Source: Syntrophomonadaceae bacterium (GTDB lineage: Bacteria > Bacillota > Syntrophomonadia > Syntrophomonadales > Syntrophomonadaceae). Taken from it: DNA of 62,288 nt. Both the position numbers and the translations under genes were made by a program. Every line of letters starts with the position of its first letter. Positions within the stretch are counted from its first letter, which is position 1. The notes under the pieces were generated by a model, which was not told the DNA's origin, searched no databases, and saw only the letters and a program-made list of their open reading frames with translations. The stretch is taken from positions 1 to 62,288 of the forward strand of contig JAAYCK010000136.1 of assembly GCA_012729835.1 (NCBI GenBank). The letters run 5' to 3'. Shown here one piece after another: positions 8,435 to 15,672 of the stretch.

Positions 8435-9400
8435 TTACCTCAATATAGTACCGTCAACGATATCCTGGTACTTATAATCTCCCTTGATGAGCTCTTTATC
8501 TTTTAACCACTTCACAACATTATCGACTATCTTCTGATCCGGTTTAACGGCCTTTTGATAGTCGGGCAGTTTCAAAGAGTCCTTTACCCCTTCCGGGAAG
8601 CCCTGTGACTGGATAACATAGTCGCTATAGTTTTCGGCCGGCTCCTTATCCAGATAATCAACTGCATTATTATAAGCCCGAAATACCGCCTTAACTTCCT
8701 CGGGGTACTGCCGGATACTATCTGCAGTAAAGGCAATAGCTCCCGGCTTGTTGGCCATAGCGTCACTGCTGTTGAGCACTAAGGCTCCCCCTTCGACTGC
8801 CAGACCAGCCAGGGGCTCAGGCAGGATGGCCGCATCCACCCGACCTCCCTGCAGCATCTCATAGCGAGTGGGCAACGGCGGAATAGTTATTTTCTTGACT
8901 TCTTCCGGTTTCACCCCTCCGGCTATCAACATCTGATCAGCGGTATATTCCATAATGGTGTTGGTAGACAAACCGATAGTGCGTCCCTTGAGCTCCTGAA
9001 TTGTTTTTATACCGGAAGCCTTGCCGGCCATCAGTTCTATGTTGCCGTCGTTCCGAGATATGATACGCATCTTAATCCCGCCTTCATTGGCAAAGACCAC
9101 GGCCAGAACATCGGTGATCATGCCATCCAGCTTGCCGCCCTGCAGAGCGCTGTCCCGATCCTTGGCGCTCTTGAAATTCAATAGCTTTACCTTGACGCCT
9201 TCCTTGGCAAAATATCCGTTTTTTTCGGCAATGATAAAGGGAATAGATTCTACGTCCGGCATTACCCCTATAGTTATTGTTTTTGATGCCGCAGCCGGTT
9301 TCGGCTCATCCTGCGGAGTCTGAGCGGCCTTCTCCCGTCCGCAGCCGACCAGTCCTAGTCCCATAATAGTAATCAACAGAGCAACCAGCAACTTTTTCAT
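8435..9400 (-). CDS. ABC transporter substrate-binding lipoprotein (NMT1/SsuA-like)
   Basis: A lipoprotein of 321 residues when started at the ATG at 9400, which has a GGGGAAGG ribosome binding site; an in-frame start ten codons upstream is less likely because the MKKLLVALL signal begins at 9400. The lipobox is LGLVGC. The mature part carries the periplasmic-binding type II fold of the NMT1/THI5/SsuA group: ITIGVMPDVESIPFIIAE, then GGKLDGMITDVLAV and LKGRTIGLSTNT. It captures the substrate for the permease and ATPase downstream. The order binding protein, ATPase, permease is common in this family. The substrate is not known; the roughly 270-base leader showed no riboswitch I could recognise. 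Confidence 0.88.
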   Translation of the reverse strand: MKKLLVALLITIMGLGLVGCGREKAAQTPQDEPKPAAASKTITIGVMPDVESIPFIIAEKNGYFAKEGVKVKLLNFKSAKDRDSALQGGKLDGMITDVLAVVFANEGGIKMRIISRNDGNIELMAGKASGIKTIQELKGRTIGLSTNTIMEYTADQMLIAGGVKPEEVKKITIPPLPTRYEMLQGGRVDAAILPEPLAGLAVEGGALVLNSSDAMANKPGAIAFTADSIRQYPEEVKAVFRAYNNAVDYLDKEPAENYSDYVIQSQGFPEGVKDSLKLPDYQKAVKPDQKIVDNVVKWLKDKELIKGDYKYQDIVDGTILR

Positions 9401-9662
9401 GTGTATTTTCCTTCCCCTTTCCGTTCGCAATTTTCCGTATTATCTATCTTGGGAAGCACGTATTAGAATCCGCCTTTTAGAAACAAAGACCACTCTAAGC
9501 TACGTGTTTTCAGTAACTTGGACGAACCCCTATGGGATTATGTTAGCATCCTTTAAGATTATACCCCATTGTCATCTCCATAGTTTAACATAAATCCACT
9601 TTATACAAGCCATTGAATATGTTGAAAGCATTCATCAACAATCCATTCTGCTGCGACCAAGT

Positions 9663-9709
9663 AAAAGGCCGAATCCATTCGACATTCCAGGTATACCGAA
9701 GGATTCGGC
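9663..9709 (-). terminator. Intrinsic terminator closing the small-ORF cluster
   Basis: GCCGAATCC (9668-9676) pairs with GGATTCGGC (9701-9709), extended by TTCG/CGAA across a bulge. On the minus strand it is followed by CCTTTTAC. It lies 36 bases after the stop of the 26-aa ORF at 9745-9825, which supports that region being transcribed from the minus strand. Confidence 0.8.
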
Positions 9710-9744
9710 TGCTTATGTGACGTGCTCCCTATTCGTGCTAATGC

Positions 9745-9825
9745 TTATTTCAAGTGAACCGGTTTGACAGGGCGTAGACCCTGCTCAGCCATAAAACAAC
9801 GACCATTAAAGCAAGCTACACTCAT
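9745..9825 (-). CDS. 26-residue peptide ORF with C-x4-C-F motif
   Basis: An ATG-initiated frame of 26 codons with an AGGGGG site seven bases upstream. The peptide begins MSVACFNGRCFMAEQG and ends with a basic VKPVHLK tail. Two cysteines are spaced C-x4-C and the second is followed by Phe. A terminator follows directly. The frame at 10165-10227 starts similarly (VRCHDKTCFILE), aligning V-x-C-x4-C-F-x2-E, which argues that both belong to one peptide family. No known family is recognised. It could be a modified or secreted peptide, a metal-binding microprotein or a regulatory leader. There is no signal peptide. Confidence 0.55.
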   Translation of the reverse strand: MSVACFNGRCFMAEQGLRPVKPVHLK

Positions 9826-9933
9826 CCACCAACCCCCTATTTTGCAGAAAACCTTCTGCTTTCTGATCTACATGCTTCTTCAGCAGTATCAAGCTTGATT
9901 ATCACAGTACCGACGAGTTCCGCCAGATGCTGT

Positions 9934-10113
9934 CTATTTACTGATCTTGGTGCCCAGGGTTATCCGAGGCCATTCTTCTAGAAGATCAGCCAGAAAATCC
10001 GCTGATACTGGACTTACCGAGGATTTGCTTTCCTTGACGGGTTCTTCGATCCCCTCATAATAGGTACCCAAAGTGACTCTTGGCCATGGTTCTTGTTGGT
10101 TTGCTGCCTTCAT
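9934..10113 (-). CDS. 59-residue peptide with duplicated WPR(V/I)TLGT motif
   Basis: A frame of 59 codons from an ATG placed after a GAGGAGG ribosome binding site at good spacing, so translation is likely. The peptide holds two near-identical motifs: EPWPRVTLGT at residues 8-17 and EEWPRITLGT at residues 46-55, separated by an acidic/Ser-rich linker and an amphipathic stretch ADFLADLLEE. There is no cysteine, signal peptide or membrane helix. A short length, an internal motif repeat and a C-terminal motif copy are features of ribosomally made modified-peptide precursors, but no maturase, protease or exporter gene is adjacent. A regulatory or partner-binding linear-motif protein is an equal alternative. 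I do not recognise the family. Confidence 0.65.
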   Translation of the reverse strand: MKAANQQEPWPRVTLGTYYEGIEEPVKESKSSVSPVSADFLADLLEEWPRITLGTKISK

Positions 10114-10164
10114 TTTATATGCCTCCTCTGATGTATGTGCAAAATGAAGGATGAAGCAAGCTCT

Positions 10165-10227
10165 CTATATGGCCGTTGTTATGGCCCGCTCTAGTATGAA
10201 ACAAGTCTTATCATGGCATCTCACCAT
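10165..10227 (-). CDS. Possible 20-residue C-x4-C-F peptide ORF
   Basis: A 20-codon frame starting ATG GTG. Its first part, VRCHDKTCFILER, aligns with the N-terminus of the 26-aa ORF at 9745-9825 (V-x-C-x4-C-F-x2-E). The best Shine-Dalgarno sequence (AGGAGG at about 10253) is about 19 bases from the ATG, which is too far to be convincing. It lies 51 bases upstream of the 59-aa ORF start on the same strand. Support is the motif match alone, so it may be a relic of a duplicated peptide gene. Confidence 0.3.
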   Translation of the reverse strand: MVRCHDKTCFILERAITTAI

Positions 10228-10424
10228 CTCTGCCGGTAGATTCGCACCTCCTGGAGCCGACAAACATTTATCTGTTCCGCTTGCTTGCTTTTAGAATAAT
10301 CCAAAGCCCGGTGACAGTCCAGAAGGAAATAATGCCGTCTGAGTCTATTATGTGTGGAATACTGTAGTGCTAGCCAAATAACGCAGCCGGCTTTTCTGGT
10401 TCAGCATTATACTTGGCTTGGCTA
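10228..10424. other. Leader region of the small-ORF cluster; nothing assigned
   Basis: No open frame of note and no riboswitch class recognised. The minus-strand sequence at about 10240-10280 includes an AGGAGGTGCGAATCTACC stretch with local hairpin potential, and GGCC inverted pairs occur at about 10170-10190. A promoter for the tiny ORFs would have to lie here or further upstream; none is clear. Confidence 0.3.
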
Positions 10425-10553
10425 CGGCATACGCAAACCCACTTGCTGGATAAAGGGATCATCTGCATAAGAGTCTAGATTATTGCGCCAGTCTAAAAAC
10501 TCTTTAAAACTGTAGGGATTATCACGAGTAGGAAATGACCTGGTTCCAGCCCC
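10425..10553 (-). pseudogene. C-terminal relic of an unidentified protein (43 codons)
   Basis: A stop-to-stop minus-strand frame of 43 codons that reads as a well-formed protein C-terminus: DNPYSFKEFLDWRNNLDSYA then DDPFIQQVGLRMP and stop. There is no start codon or ribosome binding site and the frame is closed just upstream, so this is probably the surviving tail of a deleted gene. I could not assign it to a family with confidence. Confidence 0.45.
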
Positions 10554-10669
10554 CTATCAATACATAAGGTATATTATGCCAATATCAGTTTGCCACATTA
10601 TGACGGCGTGTTGCCGGTGCTGAGACAACTCAAGGACTAATGCTAAACAGGACCGGGTATTATACTGGT

Positions 10670-11371
10670 ATGGAAACCTTGATCAGAAAACGACCTTATA
10701 TATTTATACTGACTCTCTTGCTCATACTGATGCCCGCCGGATGTGCGCAAAAAGCGCATGTTCCAGAAGGATTCGTCTATGTTAAGGAAGTTATCCCTTC
10801 CGCTGAACTCGACATTCGTTATTACGGCAGTAATAATTTTACCGGCAGGCCGGTTGCCGGATACCGGGCACCAACTGCCATCCTTTCGCTCCAGGCTGCT
10901 CGAGCCCTGGCAAATGTCAGCAAGGATTTGGAATCTCAGGGCTACGCTATAAAGATATTCGATGCCTACCGGCCGCAAAAGGCAGTAAATGACTTTATCA
11001 CCTGGACCAAAGGAGCGGATGATTCCCGGATAAAATCCAAATTCTATCCCAATATTGACAAGAAAGATCTCTTTATGGCGGGGTATCTGGCAAGCAAATC
11101 GGGGCATTCAAGAGGAAGTACCGTGGATTTAACTCTGATGGATAAAAAGAAAGGCCAAGAACTCGATATGGGCAGCCATTTTGATTATCTCGATCCGGTT
11201 TCCGCTCATGGTAGTCCTATGATCACCGCCCACCAGACTGCCAATCGGGAATTATTGAAAACCACTATGGAAAAGTACGGCTTCAAATCGTATTCCCGAG
11301 AGTGGTGGCATTACACCCTGACCAACGAACCATACCCGGATCGCTACTTCGATTTCGATGTTGACGAGTAG
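10670..11371 (+). CDS. D-Ala-D-Ala dipeptidase-like lipoprotein (VanX/DdpX, M15D)
   Basis: A zinc dipeptidase of the VanX/DdpX type, predicted to be membrane-anchored outside the cell. Started at 10670 it has 233 residues with a signal peptide ending LMPAGC (lipobox); an in-frame ATG at 10640 would add ten residues. The family motifs are complete: IFDAYRPQKAV (the Arg that stabilises the transition state), SGHSRGSTVDLT (zinc His and Asp), and REWWHYTL (catalytic Glu and zinc His). VanX hydrolyses D-Ala-D-Ala in glycopeptide resistance, but no vanH/vanA genes are nearby and the protein is exported, so peptidoglycan peptide salvage is more likely. It stands alone, convergent with the amino acid transporter. 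Confidence 0.9.
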   Translation: METLIRKRPYIFILTLLLILMPAGCAQKAHVPEGFVYVKEVIPSAELDIRYYGSNNFTGRPVAGYRAPTAILSLQAARALANVSKDLESQGYAIKIFDAYRPQKAVNDFITWTKGADDSRIKSKFYPNIDKKDLFMAGYLASKSGHSRGSTVDLTLMDKKKGQELDMGSHFDYLDPVSAHGSPMITAHQTANRELLKTTMEKYGFKSYSREWWHYTLTNEPYPDRYFDFDVDE

Positions 11372-11412
11372 GAGGCCCAATTGTCGCCGCAGGGGAATTC
11401 ACACAGATATTA

Positions 11413-11444
11413 TTAGCCACAGATTCACACGGATGGACACAGAT
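11413..11444 (-). repeat. TCTGTG-type interspersed repeat, copy 2
   Basis: The reverse complement matches positions 51-82 with only a few substitutions (ATCTGTGTCCATC..GTGGCTAA). It is in the gap after the VanX-like gene. Confidence 0.7.
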
Positions 11445-11515
11445 TATTATGTAACATGGCATTCATATTCTTGTCGTTTCCCTCCAGTAAAGACATTTAA
11501 AATATTATGGCGGGG

Positions 11516-11546
11516 GAAGATTGCTTCTTTGCGTTCGCAGTGACAC
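11516..11546 (+). repeat. Decayed copy of the GATTGCCGCG...CAATGAC repeat
   Basis: GAAGATTGCTTCTTTGCG followed by TTCGCAGTGACA resembles the better conserved copies at 43145-43183, 43240-43272 and 44825-44856, keeping both ends but losing the central palindrome. Confidence 0.4.
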
Positions 11547-11601
11547 TTAGGATTTCTGCGTACAGTAACTACGAAAGTTGAATTTGTAAACCATCAAATC
11601 T

Positions 11602-11685
11602 AAATCTGTGTAATCTGTGCTAATCTGTGGCTATTTCAAAGAATCTGCGTTAATGCAGTGTTGTTACGCGAACCGTGTCCATCTG
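11602..11685 (+). repeat. TCTGTG-type interspersed repeat, copy 3 (diverged array)
   Basis: AATCTGTG units repeat three times up to GTGGCTA at 11632, followed by weaker matches (GAATCTGCGTTAATGCAG, CGTGTCCATCTGTTG). No gene is seen from 11372 to 11702; the gap is filled by these repeats. Confidence 0.6.
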
Positions 11686-11702
11686 TTGTCAGATCGAGTC
11701 CT

Positions 11703-12470
11703 TTACCAGGCGCTGAGCACTGTGCCCAGAAAGCTTTTGGTGCGCTCCTGTTGTGGATTGGTAAGGACCTCTTCCGGGCTTCCCTGTTCGACGATCAGAC
11801 CGTCGTCCATAAAGATCACCCGATCACTGACCTCGCGGGCGAACCCGATCTCATGGGTCACCACGATCATGGTACGGCGTTCCAGGGCCAGGTCGTGAAT
11901 GACGCGCAATACTTCACCGGTCAACTCAGGATCCAGCGCAGAGGTGGGCTCGTCAAAGCATAATATATCTGGATTCATTGCCAAGGCCCGGGCTATGGCT
12001 ACCCTTTGCTGCTGTCCACCCGACAATTCAAAAGGATAATTATCTGCTTTGTGAGAAAGGCCGACCTTTTCCAGGAGCTGGCGGGCTACTGTCTCTGCTT
12101 CCCCCTGGTCGACCTGCTGTACGAGCGTGGGAGCCAGAGTCAGGTTCTGTATGACCGACTTGTGGGGAAAGAGATTAAAGTTCTGAAAAACCATGCCCAT
12201 CTTGCGCCGCAGCCGGGCTACGTCTTTCTCATCAACATAGCGGGCTCGGCCATGAGCATCGTTTTCAGCCATGACCTCACCTTCGATCTCGATAAAACCC
12301 TTATCGATCTTTTCCAAGCGATTAAGGCAGCGCAGAAATGTACTCTTACCGGAACCCGATGGCCCAATTATGGATATGACCTCACCTTTATTTACCTGCA
12401 GGGAAACACCCTTCAGGACCTCCAGATGGTCAAAGCGTTTATGGATATCCAGTGCCTGCAGCATGTACAT
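11703..12470 (-). CDS. Polar amino acid ABC transporter ATP-binding protein (GlnQ-like), system A
   Basis: A 255-residue ATPase of the polar amino acid uptake family. Walker A is GPSGSGKST, the Q-loop lies in [13 protein letters not shown], the signature is [15 protein letters not shown], Walker B is [15 protein letters not shown], and the switch His is in [11 protein letters not shown]. The ALDPEL and EIGFARE stretches are typical of GlnQ/HisP/ArtP proteins. It ends a three-gene unit with binding protein (13201-14034) and permease (12483-13124). The start may be at the second or third codon (MYML), which makes little difference. Confidence 0.93.
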   Translation of the reverse strand: MYMLQALDIHKRFDHLEVLKGVSLQVNKGEVISIIGPSGSGKSTFLRCLNRLEKIDKGFIEIEGEVMAENDAHGRARYVDEKDVARLRRKMGMVFQNFNLFPHKSVIQNLTLAPTLVQQVDQGEAETVARQLLEKVGLSHKADNYPFELSGGQQQRVAIARALAMNPDILCFDEPTSALDPELTGEVLRVIHDLALERRTMIVVTHEIGFAREVSDRVIFMDDGLIVEQGSPEEVLTNPQQERTKSFLGTVLSAW

Positions 12471-12482
12471 CTTGCCTCGCTC

Positions 12483-13124
12483 CTAACGGTAGTAATCGAA
12501 ACGTGATTCCAGCCATTTGAAGAATTGCTGTACCACGGCGGTCATCAGAAGATAAAAAGCAGCCGCCATAATAAATCCGGCAAAGGTACCGTCACGCATG
12601 ACCGCGGTCTTGGCCACCCGGAGCAGTTCTGCTATGGCCAGCACATAGATGAGGGCAGAATCCTTGACCAGGTTGATAACTTCATTGCCAATAGGAGGCA
12701 GGACTCGTTTATAGACCTGAGGCAGTATTATCTTGCTCATGGTTTGACGCCGGCTGAGACCCAATACTTCAGCGGCCTCATACTGTCCCTGGTCGATGGA
12801 CTGGATACCCGAGCGAAATATTTCGGCCAGATAAGCGGAGTAGTTAAGCACGAAGGCCAGCAAAGCTGCCGAAAACCTCTCCATGCGCAGGCCGACTGTC
12901 ATCAAGCCGAAATAGATGAAAAGCAACTGTAGCAGCAGGGGGGTTCCCCGAAACAGCCAAACGTAGAACTCCATGAACCAGGCCAGCGGTTTTATGGGAG
13001 ATAGACGGGCGATACCCATCAGAATCCCTATCGGCATAGCCAGCACCAGGGTCATGAAGAACAGCTGCAGCGTTACAGTCCAGCCCTTGAGCATAGGCGG
13101 CAAGAGCATGGTTACATAGTCCAT
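12483..13124 (-). CDS. Polar amino acid ABC transporter permease, system A
   Basis: A 213-residue permease with five predicted helices, the usual size for the HisMQ/GlnP family. Diagnostic stretches are FRGTPLLLQLLFIYFGL, SAYLAEIFRSGIQSIDQGQY and EAAEVLGLSRRQTMSKIILP, the last being the EAA coupling loop. It lies 12 bases before the ATPase gene and 76 bases after the binding-protein gene, with a hairpin in between. A single permease gene implies a homodimeric channel. Confidence 0.93.
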   Translation of the reverse strand: MDYVTMLLPPMLKGWTVTLQLFFMTLVLAMPIGILMGIARLSPIKPLAWFMEFYVWLFRGTPLLLQLLFIYFGLMTVGLRMERFSAALLAFVLNYSAYLAEIFRSGIQSIDQGQYEAAEVLGLSRRQTMSKIILPQVYKRVLPPIGNEVINLVKDSALIYVLAIAELLRVAKTAVMRDGTFAGFIMAAAFYLLMTAVVQQFFKWLESRFDYYR

Positions 13125-13155
13125 AGATATCCCCTTTGCACGACAAACAACAGGG

Positions 13156-13186
13156 AAACAGGCTAACTTCTTAAGTTAGCCTGTTT
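13156..13186 (-). promoter_or_regulatory. Intercistronic hairpin between binding protein and permease
   Basis: A 14-bp perfect inverted repeat (13156-13169 with 13173-13186, three-base loop) lies 15 bases after the binding-protein stop. It lacks a strong T-tract on the minus strand. Such hairpins commonly stabilise or partly terminate the transcript so that binding protein exceeds membrane components. Confidence 0.65.
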
Positions 13187-13200
13187 CAGTGTATACTAGA

Positions 13201-14034
13201 TTATTTCTTGATAATATCTTCCCCGAACCACTTGACAGATATTTTGCCGGCCGTACCGTCAGCTTTCATTTCATCTAAGACCTGATCCATCTTTTCCTGG
13301 AAAGCCTTATCGGTCATGCGGAAACCAACTCCAAAGTCTTCTACCCCGAAATTATCGCTAAGGATCTTGTAATCACCCGGGTGTTTGCCGATATAATAGC
13401 GGCCTACCACTTCATCAACAACTACCGCTTGCACTCCGCCGCCTTTTAGGTCGCGCAGAGCCAGGTCATTGCTCTCAAATTCCAGCAGGTTGTTCTTTAC
13501 TGCTTCATAGGTGGTCTCATCTGCCATAACCGCTTCTATCGCGCTGCTGTCAGCCTGGATTCCGATCTTCTTGCCAGCTAGATCGGCTTTGCCATTAATA
13601 GCTGAATCCGGCGTCACCACGATGATCTGACGATCAGATATATAGGGACTGGAAAACAGCATCTGTTTCTTGCGTTCCTCGGTGATGCTCAGTCCATTCC
13701 AAATCACATCTATGTTGCCGCCATTGAGTTCTTCAACCTTGGTCTCCCAGACGATGGGCTGGAACTCTACTTTTACACCCAGACGCTTGGCCACTTCGTT
13801 GGCCAGGTCAATATCAAATCCGACGACGTTGTTCTTCTCGTCCCGGAAACCCATGGGCGGAAACGCATCATCCAGACCGAGAGTAAAGGAACCCTTTTCC
13901 TTGATATCGTTCCATGAATTATCATTCGTGGTTTGGGGTTCGTTTGGAGTGCCCGCCTTGTCGGAACTGCAACCGCCGATCAAGAGTCCCAGGGCCAGAC
14001 ATACTACGAGGATTACCGCTAATTTCCTTTTCAA
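13201..14034 (-). CDS. Amino acid ABC transporter substrate-binding lipoprotein, system A
   Basis: A 277-residue lipoprotein with signal peptide and lipobox LLIGGC at residue 22. The mature domain is a type II solute-binding protein (SBP_bac_3): GSFTLGLDDAFPPMGFRDE, then VGFDIDLANEVAKRLGV and WNGLSITEERKKQMLFSSPY. These segments line the amino acid cleft in HisJ/GlnH-type proteins, but the exact ligand cannot be predicted. A GAGGTCGTTG-type ribosome binding site precedes the start. It is the first gene of system A and is about 90 bases downstream of the ATPase gene of the second transporter. Confidence 0.92.
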   Translation of the reverse strand: MKRKLAVILVVCLALGLLIGGCSSDKAGTPNEPQTTNDNSWNDIKEKGSFTLGLDDAFPPMGFRDEKNNVVGFDIDLANEVAKRLGVKVEFQPIVWETKVEELNGGNIDVIWNGLSITEERKKQMLFSSPYISDRQIIVVTPDSAINGKADLAGKKIGIQADSSAIEAVMADETTYEAVKNNLLEFESNDLALRDLKGGGVQAVVVDEVVGRYYIGKHPGDYKILSDNFGVEDFGVGFRMTDKAFQEKMDQVLDEMKADGTAGKISVKWFGEDIIKK

Positions 14035-14123
14035 TACAACGACCTCCTTTATGTAAAATAACTCAAGATACCTTAATTCTAGATTAGTAAAATTAATAAG
14101 TAAATCAGATAACAGCGAGCTGA

Positions 14124-14861
14124 TCAGTCTTCCAGTACCCGTTTGAGAAATTCGCGGGTACGTTCATTGCTGGGATTATTAAATATCACCTCAGGTACAT
14201 CATCCTCGACGATGACACCGGCATCCATAAAGACTACCCGGTTGGACACATCGCGGGCAAAGCCCATTTCATGGGTGACCACCAGCATGGTCAGTCCACT
14301 CCGGGCCAGGCTTTTCATGACCTTTAATACCTCACCCACCAGTTCAGGATCCAGTGCGCTGGTGGGCTCGTCAAAGAGCAGGGCTTCCGGTTCCATGGAT
14401 AAGGCCCGGGCAATGGCCACTCGCTGCTTTTGCCCGCCGGAGATCTGATTGGGTTTGGCATTGATGAATTGTGACATGCCTACCTGCTCCAGATATTGCA
14501 TAGCGGTCTTCTCAGCCGATGCCTTGTCCTTTTTCAAAACCTTGACCTGTCCCACCACGCAGTTCTGCAGTACCGTCAGGTTGCTGAACAGGTTAAACTG
14601 CTGGAACACCATGCCCAGTTTGGTGCGGTAGCTGGCATTGGTCATATCGTGTTCCAGGATGTTCTGACCATGGTACAGGATCTCCCCGCTGGTCGGATAT
14701 TCCAGCAGGTTCAGACAACGCAGCAGAGTCGATTTCCCGGATCCGCTGGCTCCGATGATGCAAACCACCTCGCCTTTGCTGACCGAGAAATTTATGTCTT
14801 TCAATACCTCGTTGCTGCCAAAACTTTTCCGCAGATGTCTGATTTCAATAATCTTGTCCAT
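14124..14861 (-). CDS. Polar amino acid ABC transporter ATP-binding protein, system B
   Basis: A 245-residue GlnQ-type ATPase with Walker [11 protein letters not shown]-loop in [13 protein letters not shown], signature [15 protein letters not shown], Walker [15 protein letters not shown] and switch His in [11 protein letters not shown]. It resembles the system A ATPase but is clearly divergent, so the two importers are separate systems, not a very recent tandem copy. It lies three bases after the permease gene stop (14865), so they are in one operon. Confidence 0.93.
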   Translation of the reverse strand: MDKIIEIRHLRKSFGSNEVLKDINFSVSKGEVVCIIGASGSGKSTLLRCLNLLEYPTSGEILYHGQNILEHDMTNASYRTKLGMVFQQFNLFSNLTVLQNCVVGQVKVLKKDKASAEKTAMQYLEQVGMSQFINAKPNQISGGQKQRVAIARALSMEPEALLFDEPTSALDPELVGEVLKVMKSLARSGLTMLVVTHEMGFARDVSNRVVFMDAGVIVEDDVPEVIFNNPSNERTREFLKRVLED

Positions 14862-14864
14862 AGT

Positions 14865-15644
14865 CTACTCCCTGTTCACGATGCGAAATTCGGCTTCCGG
14901 TACCGTCTGCGAACCATGGATGGTAAAAACGGACGGACCGTCGATCTTTATTTCAATCAACCTCAGAATACGAGTGACGGTAAAAGTCATAATGAAATAG
15001 ATCACGCAGATGATGAAAAACACTTCAAAAAACCGGTAGTTGGTTCCCGCCGCTGATTTACCCATGAAAAAGAGTTCCGATACCGATATAACGCTCAGAA
15101 CCGATGTATCCTTAATATTGATAACAAACTCATTGCTGGTAGCAGGCAGGATGTTGCGCACCGCCTGAGGGAGCACGATGTTGGTCATGGTCTGCCAGTG
15201 AGTCATTCCGATGGAATGAGCGGCCTCGAACTGCCCACGATCGACTGAAATTATGCCGCCCCGGACGATCTCTGCCATATAGGCGCCGGTATTTATCGAA
15301 ACGATAAAAATACCGGCCCACAAAGCTGACATATGGATGCCAAACATTATGGCTGCCCCGTAAAAGACCACCATGGCTTGAACCATCATGGGTGTCCCGC
15401 GGAATATTTCTATATAGCACAGCAGCAGAAAATTTAGCAGCTTGTAGCTTACCCGGGTGATAGCGCCGGTATTGTGATCCATCGGGATCGTCCGGATAAC
15501 TCCGATGATCAACCCGATCACGAAGCCGATGACCGTACCGCTGAGAGAAATCAGCAGGGTAACGCCGGCACCATATAAAAACAGGCTCCCGTACTCTTCA
15601 ATAAAATAAATGATCCATGCTAATGAAGAACTATCCGCAGTCAT
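14865..15644 (-). CDS. Polar amino acid ABC transporter permease, system B
   Basis: A 259-residue HisM/GlnP-type permease, longer than the system A permease because of an N-terminal extension and a C-terminal tail of about 20 residues (DGPSVFTIHG). Family stretches include EIFRGTPMMVQAMVVFYGA, GAYMAEIVRGGIISVDRGQF and AHSIGMTHWQTMTNIVLPQA. It sits between the binding-protein gene (15673-16518) and the ATPase gene in a compact operon. Confidence 0.92.
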   Translation of the reverse strand: MTADSSSLAWIIYFIEEYGSLFLYGAGVTLLISLSGTVIGFVIGLIIGVIRTIPMDHNTGAITRVSYKLLNFLLLCYIEIFRGTPMMVQAMVVFYGAAIMFGIHMSALWAGIFIVSINTGAYMAEIVRGGIISVDRGQFEAAHSIGMTHWQTMTNIVLPQAVRNILPATSNEFVINIKDTSVLSVISVSELFFMGKSAAGTNYRFFEVFFIICVIYFIMTFTVTRILRLIEIKIDGPSVFTIHGSQTVPEAEFRIVNRE

Positions 15645-15672
15645 AATTGGCTACGCTCCCGTCATGCCCCCG

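Noticed and set aside
9401-9600. Guanidine or TPP riboswitch upstream of the SsuABC-like operon
   Set aside because: The leader is long enough, but conserved cores of the ykkC and TPP classes are not present.
9826-9933. Protein-like minus-strand frame between the 59-aa and 26-aa ORFs (contains LAELVGTVIIKLDTAEEAC)
   Set aside because: It reads as a plausible peptide, but the only start (GTG) has no ribosome binding site and it overlaps the neighbouring ORF's end in another frame.
9934-10113. Lasso peptide precursor
   Set aside because: The spacing from Gly after V-T-L to Glu8 fits a ring, but a second motif copy lies at the C-terminus where no ring could form, and no B, C or E maturation genes are in the window.
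10240-10285. tRNA-like element (GGTGCGAATCTACC resembles a T-arm)
   Set aside because: No matching acceptor, D and anticodon stems could be built around it.
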